DNA from: RGIG1828 sp045546535
GTDB lineage: Bacteria; Bacillota; Clostridia; UMGS1810
DNA length: 11,950 bases
Direction of reading: 5' to 3'
Assembly (NCBI GenBank): GCA_045546535.1
Contig: JAZQDA010000052.1
Span: forward strand, 1-11,950
Shown: positions 1-6,833 of the stretch, piece by piece
Layout: each line of letters begins with the position of its first letter
How positions within the stretch are numbered: the stretch's first letter is position 1
Program-made: the position numbers and the translations under genes
The notes under the pieces: generated by a model
The model's input: the letters and a program-made list of their open reading frames with translations, nothing else
Told to the model about the DNA's origin: nothing
The model's database searches: none

Positions 1-1038
1 GTCTGTGATTTCTATAACCATTCCCTTTGTTTTTTCGCCCGACGGCATAACGCGGAGAATTTCTATCTCAAAATCTTCCACTCCCGACCCCACATCGCAA
101 AAAAGAACGGCTTTCCCGCATTCTATTTCTTCTTTTAATGCAATACTTACCGTTTTCCTTTCATTTTTTGAATTTATATTTCCGAAAACACCCGAGTCGG
201 TGTTTTCTTTTATTTGTGCAATTTTATCAGAGGTAAAAATCCCCGAGAGCGAACCTGCGCTTCCCTTTTGTCCCTTTTCAACGCCGACTATTGATGCCCT
301 GTAAATATTTCCGCCTTTTGCTTCAACTTTCATACCCGTATCAGCATCTGATATGGGGTGTCCGAGTGCGCCGAAACTGTCATCGGTTAAAAAAGTGAGT
401 GTGCCTATGCCCGACACAGTATCTCTTATCCAGAGTCCGACTTTTTTCTTTCCGTTTTCGTTTTGTTCAGGGCTGACTTTAATGTCAAAAGTTTTTTTGC
501 CCCGTCTGATTGTAAAAGTGATTTCGCCGTCTGTCTTTTCAATCGCTTCGCTTATCTCTCTTGTACGGCTCACGCCTTTTCCGTTTACTTTTTCTATTAT
601 GTCGCCCCTCATTATCCCCGCTTTTTTTGCAGGAGATACGCTCTTTTCACTTACCGGAGTTGTCCCGACAACCAGAACGCCGTCTGTTTCCAGACTTATT
701 CCTATGGCATCTCCGCCGAGCGATACCATACGTTTTTTTGTACGGCTCACCTCGACTGTTTTTACAGGAATAACTTTGCAAAAATATACTGTAAGGTTTT
801 GAGAGTTTTCATATTTGGGACTAAGAGGGGAAGAATCGTTACTCCACACTCGCTCTTGCCCGGAATTTTCTACGGAAAAAAGCCATCTGTAGCCTTCAGG
901 CAGAAAATTTTTTGCATTTTCGTTTTCTAAAACTATAGCGGAGTCAGGAATGGAGAAAGAAAGTATCAAAGTGCCCGATAAAACAAATAATAAAAATGTC
1001 AGTATTATGACAGAAATTTTATATTTTTTGTTTTTCAT
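1..1038 (-). CDS. spoIVB: SpoIVB peptidase, sporulation signalling serine protease (3' end cut by window edge)
   Basis: The gene reads from ATG at 1038-1036 off the left edge, with 346 residues visible; Bacillus SpoIVB is about 425. In the family it is made in the forespore, secreted across the inner membrane, and cleaves SpoIVFA to trigger pro-sigma-K processing. Visible: a short lysine-rich start, one hydrophobic segment (about residues 8-30) serving as signal anchor, a PDZ domain (about 105-185, with GIMRGDII), then the SpoIVB peptidase domain with the signature GIGTLTF and GALGHPISD. His227 in the latter is the expected catalytic His. The visible part ends at ITD, whose Asp346 aligns with the Bacillus triad Asp; the Ser (GMSGSP) would lie about 15 codons past the edge. 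A GAAAGG ribosome site lies 8 bases before the ATG. It diverges from the glycogen operon. In Bacillus spo0A follows spoIVB; whether it does here is off-window. Confidence 0.95.
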   Translation of the reverse strand, partial: MKNKKYKISVIILTFLLFVLSGTLILSFSIPDSAIVLENENAKNFLPEGYRWLFSVENSGQERVWSNDSSPLSPKYENSQNLTVYFCKVIPVKTVEVSRTKKRMVSLGGDAIGISLETDGVLVVGTTPVSEKSVSPAKKAGIMRGDIIEKVNGKGVSRTREISEAIEKTDGEITFTIRRGKKTFDIKVSPEQNENGKKKVGLWIRDTVSGIGTLTFLTDDSFGALGHPISDADTGMKVEAKGGNIYRASIVGVEKGQKGSAGSLSGIFTSDKIAQIKENTDSGVFGNINSKNERKTVSIALKEEIECGKAVLFCDVGSGVEDFEIEILRVMPSGEKTKGMVIEITD

Positions 1039-1067
1039 TTTTAAAACCTTTCTTTTTTATCTAATTT

Positions 1068-1097
1068 TATTTTGTTCGCATCTTTAATGCGTTATGC
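1068..1097 (-). promoter_or_regulatory. Candidate sigma-G (or sigma-F) type promoter of spoIVB
   Basis: On the minus strand GCATA (1097-1093) is followed after exactly 18 bases by CAAAATA (1074-1068). This fits the Bacillus sigma-G pattern (-35 GHATR, 17-18 bases, -10 CATnHTA) with one mismatch in the -10. A start about 7 bases downstream would give a leader of roughly 23 bases that contains the GAAAGG ribosome site. The known sigma-G control of spoIVB in Bacillus agrees with this reading. The spacer also holds a 5-bp inverted repeat, CGCAT-CTTTA-ATGCG (1077-1091 on the plus strand). Assignment rests on motif match and spacing only. Confidence 0.55.
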
Positions 1098-1115
1098 TGA
1101 AAATAAATTTAAAAA

Positions 1116-1146
1116 AAGACATAAAATATCGGCACAAGAATATAAT
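1116..1146 (+). promoter_or_regulatory. Candidate vegetative promoter of the glycogen operon
   Basis: A perfect TATAAT -10 box lies at 1141-1146. The -35 is weak: AAGACA at 1116-1121 matches 4 of 6 consensus bases at a long 19-base spacing. Transcription would start near 1153, about 23 bases before the chosen TTG start of glgB. That position would leave the more upstream TTG at 1155 almost without a leader, which argues against it as the start. No obvious operator or riboswitch is seen between here and glgB. Confidence 0.5.
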
Positions 1147-1175
1147 AGTATTATTTGAAAAGTGAGGTTTTGGCT

Positions 1176-3113
1176 TTGGAAAAGGAAAAATTTATTGATG
1201 ATTTTTTATCGGGGACATGTTCTGACAGTTATAAATTTTTTGGGTGTCACAAAGAAAAAAACGCCTTTGTTTTCAGAGTCTATGCCCCTTATGCAAAATC
1301 CGTCAGGGTTTTAGGCGATTTTAACGGTTGGGACAAAAGCGCAGAGTGTATGAAAATGATTTACAAAGGCGTCTGGGAGACCAAAATTAAAAACGCAAAA
1401 ATTTTTGATAATTATAAATATTATATAGAAACATCGGACGGGGAGTTTCTTTTTAAAACCGACCCTTATGCGTTTCACACCTGCACAAGACCTGAAACTG
1501 CGGGAAAGGTTTATGAAAACGGCTCTTTTTTGTGGAGTGACGCTGACTTTTTAAAGAAAAAAAGAAAAAAAGATGCACTTTCATCTCCGATAAACATTTA
1601 CGAAATTCATCTCGGCTCGTTTAAAAGACATCACAGCGGCTCTTTTTTATCATACCCTGATATCGCACGGGAATGCGTAAAATACGCAAAAGAAATGGGT
1701 TACACCCACATTGAACTTATGCCCATAACCGAGCACCCTTATGACTTATCGTGGGGGTATCAGACAACGGGATATTTTGCCCCGACCTCGCGCTTTGGAA
1801 CGGGGGAAGATTTTAAAAAATTTGTAGACATCTGCCACTCGGAAAATATTGGTGTAATACTTGACTGGGCGGGTGCGCATTTCCCGAAAGACGCTCACGG
1901 ACTTGCCCGTTTTGACGGCAGTTACCTCTACGAATACTCTGACCCTTTAAAAAGGGAGCATCCCGACTGGGATACTCTCATTTTTGACTATTCAAAAGGC
2001 TCGGTTGTGTCTTTTCTCATCTCAAGCCTTTGTTTCTGGCAAAGCGTTTATCATATAGACGGGTTCAGAATCGATGCGGTTGCGTCTATGCTCTATCTTG
2101 ATTACGGAAAAAGAGACAGACAGTGGCGAAGAAACGAATACGGCTCAAATTACAATCTTGAAGCAATAGAGTTTTTAAAAAGGCTCAATACATCTGCTTT
2201 CAAAAATGACCCGTCCGTCCTTATGATTGCAGAGGAATCAACAGCCTTTCCCCTTGTTACAAAACCCGTCTATGACGGGGGGCTGGGATTTAACTTTAAA
2301 TGGAATATGGGCTGGATGAACGATATGCTCTCATATATGTCAACCGACCCCTATTTCAGAGGCGGACTTCACAGAAATATCACATTTTCGCTTACCTATG
2401 CCTTTTGCGAAAATTTCATTCTCCCCCTCTCTCACGATGAGGTAGTACACGGGAAGAGGTCGCTTATTGAAAAAATGCCAGGTTCATATGAAGAAAAGTT
2501 TGCAAACCTGAGGGTATTCTATGCATATATGATGGCACACCCGGGGAAAAAACTCTCCTTTATGGGAAATGAGTTTGCGCATTTTGCTGAGTGGAATCCC
2601 GAAAAAGAGATAGACTGGATGCTCCTTGACTTTGATATGCACAGAAAATTCAAAAAATTTATAAAGGACTTAAATCACTTTTATCTTTCAAACCCTGAGT
2701 TTTGGGAAGAAGATTTTGACTGGAAAGGTTTTTCGTGGATTAGCCACGACGATACAAAAAATTCGGTTATTGCATTCTCAAGGAAAGACAAAGGCGGAAA
2801 TGAAATCATATGCGTGGCAAATTTCTGCCCACTAGAGCACAAAAAATACCGCATAGGAATAACTGATAAAGGAACTTACAAATGCGTTTTCTCCACAGAC
2901 CGCGCATCTTACGGCGGAAGCGGTGCAAGGCAGAGAACATACAAAACAAAAGATATTAAAATGCACGGACTCAGTCAGTCTTTAGAGATAAGTATTCCTA
3001 AAATGTCAGTTTTATATTTTAAAAAAGAAACGGAGGAACGTAAAAATGATAAGAGGGAAAAAGAAAGAGTGCATAGCGATGCTTCTTGCAGGAGGACAAG
3101 GGAGCAGACTTAA
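1176..3113 (+). CDS. glgB: 1,4-alpha-glucan branching enzyme GlgB (GH13), with an unusual C-terminal tail
   Basis: GlgB cuts an alpha-1,4 chain and re-attaches it by an alpha-1,6 bond, branching glycogen in the cytoplasm. From TTG 1176 it is 645 residues. CBM48-like N-domain at about 25-110 (FRVYAPYAKSVRVLGDFNGW), then the (beta/alpha)8 barrel from PINIYEIHLGSF, with nucleophile Asp300 in DGFRIDAVASMLY, acid/base Glu353 in IAEEST and Asp421 in LPLSHDEVVHG; the spacing between these matches E. coli GlgB. The C-terminal beta domain ends around SVLYFKK (617). TTG 1176 is preferred because AGTGAGG sits 8 bases before it; TTG 1155 and 1170 would give longer forms. Odd: the usual DWVPxHF of region I reads DWAGAHF (230-236), and 28 charged residues follow the expected end, overlapping glgC by 68 bp. 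Confidence 0.95.
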   Translation: MEKEKFIDDFLSGTCSDSYKFFGCHKEKNAFVFRVYAPYAKSVRVLGDFNGWDKSAECMKMIYKGVWETKIKNAKIFDNYKYYIETSDGEFLFKTDPYAFHTCTRPETAGKVYENGSFLWSDADFLKKKRKKDALSSPINIYEIHLGSFKRHHSGSFLSYPDIARECVKYAKEMGYTHIELMPITEHPYDLSWGYQTTGYFAPTSRFGTGEDFKKFVDICHSENIGVILDWAGAHFPKDAHGLARFDGSYLYEYSDPLKREHPDWDTLIFDYSKGSVVSFLISSLCFWQSVYHIDGFRIDAVASMLYLDYGKRDRQWRRNEYGSNYNLEAIEFLKRLNTSAFKNDPSVLMIAEESTAFPLVTKPVYDGGLGFNFKWNMGWMNDMLSYMSTDPYFRGGLHRNITFSLTYAFCENFILPLSHDEVVHGKRSLIEKMPGSYEEKFANLRVFYAYMMAHPGKKLSFMGNEFAHFAEWNPEKEIDWMLLDFDMHRKFKKFIKDLNHFYLSNPEFWEEDFDWKGFSWISHDDTKNSVIAFSRKDKGGNEIICVANFCPLEHKKYRIGITDKGTYKCVFSTDRASYGGSGARQRTYKTKDIKMHGLSQSLEISIPKMSVLYFKKETEERKNDKREKERVHSDASCRRTREQT

Positions 3114-4230
3114 AGTTTTGACAGAATCCACTGCAAAACCTGCCGTGCCGTTCGGGGGGAAATACAGAATTATAGATTTCCCCCTTTCAAACTGCGTAAA
3201 TTCAGGGATTGACACCGTCGGAATTATGACGCAGTATCAACCGCTTGAGTTAAACGACTACATAGGCACAGGTTCGCCCTGGGGCCTTGACAGAAATTTT
3301 GGCGGGGTTCATATTCTGCCCCCTTACCTAAGAAGTTCAAAAAGCGAGTGGTACAAGGGAACGGCAAATGCAATTTATCAGAATATGAATTTTATAAAAA
3401 GATATGATCCCGAATATGTGCTTGTCCTCTCTGGCGACCATATTTATAAAATGGATTATGCGAAAATGCTCTCGTTTCACAAAGAAAAAAACGCCCAGTG
3501 TACAATTGCGGTGCTCGATGTTCCGCTGTCTGAGGCGTCAAGGTTTGGCATAATGAATACGCACGATGACGGCGCGATTTACGAATTTGAAGAAAAGCCC
3601 GAAAACCCCAAAAGCACAAAGGCGTCTATGGGTGTATATCTTTTTAACTGGGATATTTTAAAGGAGTATCTTATAAAAGACGAAGAAGACGAAACATCAT
3701 CTAACGATTTCGGGAAAAATGTTATTCCCGCACTTTTAAAAGACGGGAAAAGACTTTTTGCCTATCATTTCGACGGTTACTGGAAAGATGTGGGTACACT
3801 GAGGAGTCTGTGGGAGGCAAATATGGACCTTTTAGACCCCGAGGGAGAACTGAAACTGGACAGTGATGACGGACTTAAAATATATTCAAGAAACTATGCC
3901 CAGCCCCCAACCCTTGTATCTGAAACGGCTGAAATTAAAAACTCTTTTGTTGCAGAGGGGTGCACAGTAAAGGGAAAAGTTATAAATTCGGTTATATCTA
4001 CAGGCTGTGTTATCGAAGAAGATGCAAAAGTAGAAAACAGCGTTCTTATGCCCGATGTTAAAGTTTTAAAAGGTGCTCTGTGCAATTTTTCAATCATCGG
4101 TCAGGAAAGCACAATTTGCGAAAATGCTATTGCAGGAACAGTGAGCGAAGAAAATAAGAGTGCAAAGAAAAAGGTGTTCACTATAGGAAAAGGCAGTTTT
4201 TATACAGGTGAAAAGGAGGATAAGAAATGA
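3046..4230 (+). CDS. glgC: Glucose-1-phosphate adenylyltransferase, catalytic subunit GlgC
   Basis: GlgC makes ADP-glucose and pyrophosphate from ATP and glucose-1-phosphate, the committed step of glycogen synthesis. The 394 residues hold an N-terminal nucleotidyltransferase fold with the pyrophosphate loop LLAGGQGSRL (13-22), KPAVPFGGKYRIIDFPLSNC, WYKGTANAIYQN, catalytic Asp131 in SGDHIYKMDY and the sugar-phosphate Lys184 in FEEKP. A C-terminal left-handed beta-helix of hexapeptide repeats runs from about residue 285 (SFVAEGCTVKGKVINSVIS). The start is supported by GGAGG at 3032-3036, 9 bases upstream. It lies inside the end of glgB and shares the ATGA at 4227-4230 with glgD. All catalytic positions are intact, so this should be the active member of the GlgC/GlgD pair. 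Confidence 0.97.
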   Translation: MIRGKKKECIAMLLAGGQGSRLKVLTESTAKPAVPFGGKYRIIDFPLSNCVNSGIDTVGIMTQYQPLELNDYIGTGSPWGLDRNFGGVHILPPYLRSSKSEWYKGTANAIYQNMNFIKRYDPEYVLVLSGDHIYKMDYAKMLSFHKEKNAQCTIAVLDVPLSEASRFGIMNTHDDGAIYEFEEKPENPKSTKASMGVYLFNWDILKEYLIKDEEDETSSNDFGKNVIPALLKDGKRLFAYHFDGYWKDVGTLRSLWEANMDLLDPEGELKLDSDDGLKIYSRNYAQPPTLVSETAEIKNSFVAEGCTVKGKVINSVISTGCVIEEDAKVENSVLMPDVKVLKGALCNFSIIGQESTICENAIAGTVSEENKSAKKKVFTIGKGSFYTGEKEDKK

Positions 4231-5345
4231 AACTTGCAGGAATTATTTTTTCAAATATATATGACTCGTCGCTCGGTGATTTAACGCTTAAAAGGACTGT
4301 TGCATCTCTTCCTTTCGGCGGAAGATACCGTCTTGTCGATTTTGTCCTTTCAAATATGGTAAACTCTATGGTTTCCTCTGTCGGCATAATTACGAAATAC
4401 AATTATCAGTCGCTTATGGACCACGTAGGTTCAGGCTCTGAATGGGACCTTGCAAGAAAAAATGCCGACTTTTACATTCTTCCCCCTTTTGCAACGGGAC
4501 TTTCGGGAGTTTACAGAGGAAACCTCGAGGCACTATCGAGTGCAGTTCAGTTTCTCACTTTAAACAAGCCCGACTATGTTATAATGTGCGACACTACAGT
4601 TATCTGCAACATAAATTTTCAAAAAGCACTTTCTTCCCATATACTGTCGGGGGCAGATGTTACGGTGATATCTTCAAAGGAAATGTCAAGATATGAAAAT
4701 ATTGACGATGAACTCATATTAAAAAAAGGCAAAGACTCTATTGCCGAGGATATGGCAATCGGTCAGATTCCTTTTGACGATGCTCTTATCGGTATGGGAA
4801 TGTATATTGTTGAAACGAAATTTTTGCTCGGGGTTATAAAAAACTTTTGTGCAAGAGGGCGATTCAGTTTTGAAAAAGATTTTCTTCTTTCAAGATTTGC
4901 CCTCGGGGAATTAAAGGTGAATGTATATGAATTCAAAGGCCCCGTTATGAGAAACCACAGTATAGGCGCATATTTTAAAAACAATTTCCGCATTATGCAG
5001 GAAGATATAAGAAACGATGTGTTTAATCCCAATTCGCCTATCTATACAAAAATGAGAGATGAAACGCCCACATTTTACTCTGAAACCTCGTCTATACAAG
5101 ACTCTGTTATCGCAGACGGGTGCACTATAGAGGGCACAGTTAAAAATTCAGTTATTTTTGCAGATGTCCTAGTAAAAGAGAGTGCAAGGGTCAAAAACTC
5201 TATCGTTATGCAAGGGTCTAAAATCGGTGCAGGGGCAAAAATTGAAAATGCTATTTTAGATAAAAATGTTACTGTTTCAGACGGAGTTACACTTATCGGC
5301 AGTTCCAATTCGCCGATTATTGTCCATAAAGGAGAGGTTTTATAA
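4227..5345 (+). CDS. glgD: GlgD, non-catalytic/regulatory subunit of ADP-glucose pyrophosphorylase
   Basis: A 372-residue paralogue of the preceding GlgC. It keeps the fold (SLPFGGRYRLVDFVLSNMVNS; YRGNLEALSSAVQFL) and the C-terminal beta-helix repeats (about 280-365, for example NSVIFADVLVKESARVKNSIV). It has lost the pyrophosphate loop GGxGxRL (SNIYDSSLGDLT instead), and the catalytic GDHIY segment reads CDTTVI around Asp122. In Firmicutes studied so far GlgD is poorly active or inactive alone and raises GlgC activity in a heterotetramer, with altered effector response. Start: AAGGAGGA at 4213-4220, with the ATG overlapping the glgC stop by 4 bases (ATGA). This implies translational coupling and matched amounts of the two subunits. 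Confidence 0.95.
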   Translation: MKLAGIIFSNIYDSSLGDLTLKRTVASLPFGGRYRLVDFVLSNMVNSMVSSVGIITKYNYQSLMDHVGSGSEWDLARKNADFYILPPFATGLSGVYRGNLEALSSAVQFLTLNKPDYVIMCDTTVICNINFQKALSSHILSGADVTVISSKEMSRYENIDDELILKKGKDSIAEDMAIGQIPFDDALIGMGMYIVETKFLLGVIKNFCARGRFSFEKDFLLSRFALGELKVNVYEFKGPVMRNHSIGAYFKNNFRIMQEDIRNDVFNPNSPIYTKMRDETPTFYSETSSIQDSVIADGCTIEGTVKNSVIFADVLVKESARVKNSIVMQGSKIGAGAKIENAILDKNVTVSDGVTLIGSSNSPIIVHKGEVL

Positions 5346-6803
5346 ATGAAAATAGTCTATGCATCCCCCGAAGCACTTCCGTTTATAAAGACGGGAGGTC
5401 TTGGAGATGTTGCAGGTGCACTTCCTTTGGAACTTTCAAAAATAGAAGAAAATGAAGTTATAGTTTTTCTCCCCTTTTATGAAAAAATCAAAAACTGTGA
5501 TAAGTTCGACATAAATTTTGTTACCGATTTTTATATGCCTCTTGGGTGGAGAGGAGTATATACAGGAGTCTTTTCTTCTGAAGTTACAGTTAAAGGAAAA
5601 GGAAAAAAAGAAACAAAGGTTACTTTTTATTTTATCGACAACGAAGATTATTTTAAAAGGGAAAACCTTTACGGATATGACGATGACGGGGAAAGGTTTG
5701 GATTTTTCTCTAAAGCCATACTTGAAACTTTGGTTAAACTTTCAATCGCTCCCGATGTAATCCACATAAACGACTGGCACACGGGTACACTTCCGCTTTT
5801 TAAAAAGGCTCTTTACTGGGGAGTTGATTTTTTAAAAGATGTGCCCGTAGTTTTTACAATCCACAACATTGAGTATCAGGGAAAGGCTTCTCCCACCTTT
5901 GTTACAGATGTGCTTGGGGTTGACGAGGGCTGGAATGAGATTTGTATGCACAACGGGGATTTCAACGCTTTGAAGACGGCAATTGTGCTCTCTGACAGAG
6001 TTACTACAGTTTCCCCCACCTATTCGCACGAACTCAAATTTGCATATTTTGCTCACGGTATGGAGAGCATAATTACAGAAAACCACTACAAAATGACGGG
6101 AATTATTAACGGGATTGACACAAATCTTTTTAATCCCCAAAAAGACAAAGAAATCTTTAAAAAATACTCTAAAAAAACTATTTCAGGCAAAGATGAGTGC
6201 AAGAGAGAATTTCAAAAAATGGTATCTCTTCCCGAAAGAGATGATGTACCTCTTATTTGCATCATTTCCCGTCTTGTATCGCACAAGGGGATTGAACTTA
6301 TAGAGAGAGTGTCTGACTCTCTGTGTTCTATGGATTTGCAACTTGCAGTTCTGGGAACAGGCGATGAGAGGTTTGAAGAATTTTTCAGGTTTTTAGCCTA
6401 TGCGCACCCCGACAAAGTATCGGCGCACATCACATTTGACCCGTCTTTTGCATCGAAACTTTATTCGGCATCAGACTTTCTTTTGATGCCGTCAAAATCA
6501 GAGCCGTGCGGACTTAGCCAACTTGTAGCGATGCGTTACGGCACAATCCCGATTGTAAGAGAAACGGGCGGTCTTGTTGACACAGTTGAACCTTTAAATA
6601 CTGCAACTTTAGAGGGAAGAGGCTTTACTTTCAAACTTTTTAACGCCCACGATATGCTGGGCGCTGTGGAGAGAGCGTGTGAATTTTTTAAAGACAAAGA
6701 AAAACTTTTATCCCACCGAAAAAACCTTATGAGTATTGACTTTGGCTGGGGAAAAAGCGCAGAAAAATATATGGAAATTTACAGTCAGTTCTACAAGGAT
6801 TAA
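5346..6803 (+). CDS. glgA: Glycogen synthase GlgA (ADP-glucose dependent, GT5)
   Basis: GlgA moves glucose from ADP-glucose to the non-reducing end of an alpha-1,4-glucan. The 485 residues match the bacterial GT5 length. The N-terminal Rossmann domain opens with the ADP-glucose motif KTGGLGDVAGALP (Lys15, at the same number as in E. coli). HINDWHTG and FTIHNIEYQG follow, then the linker GIINGIDTNLFNP (about 256-268) and the C-terminal Rossmann domain with ISRLVSHKGIELI. The active-site segment is PSKSEPCGLSQLVAMRYGTI (Glu386, Cys388), followed by ETGGLVDTV. The start codon abuts the glgD stop with no gap, and GGAGAGG at 5331-5337 lies 8 bases upstream. It uses the product of the two preceding genes. 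Confidence 0.97.
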   Translation: MKIVYASPEALPFIKTGGLGDVAGALPLELSKIEENEVIVFLPFYEKIKNCDKFDINFVTDFYMPLGWRGVYTGVFSSEVTVKGKGKKETKVTFYFIDNEDYFKRENLYGYDDDGERFGFFSKAILETLVKLSIAPDVIHINDWHTGTLPLFKKALYWGVDFLKDVPVVFTIHNIEYQGKASPTFVTDVLGVDEGWNEICMHNGDFNALKTAIVLSDRVTTVSPTYSHELKFAYFAHGMESIITENHYKMTGIINGIDTNLFNPQKDKEIFKKYSKKTISGKDECKREFQKMVSLPERDDVPLICIISRLVSHKGIELIERVSDSLCSMDLQLAVLGTGDERFEEFFRFLAYAHPDKVSAHITFDPSFASKLYSASDFLLMPSKSEPCGLSQLVAMRYGTIPIVRETGGLVDTVEPLNTATLEGRGFTFKLFNAHDMLGAVERACEFFKDKEKLLSHRKNLMSIDFGWGKSAEKYMEIYSQFYKD

Positions 6804-6833
6804 AACTTTTAATTTTATGAAAGGAAGTATTTT

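Noticed and set aside
353..930. Plus-strand reading frames of up to 155 codons opposite spoIVB
   Set aside because: They lie antisense to a clearly recognisable SpoIVB coding frame, have no family resemblance or ribosome site, and reflect its codon pattern.
1155..1175. TTG at 1155 (or 1170) as the glgB start
   Set aside because: The TATAAT box at 1141-1146 would put the transcript start about 1153, leaving no leader for TTG 1155. AGTGAGG at 1161-1167 fits TTG 1176 by spacing and is only 2 bases from TTG 1170.
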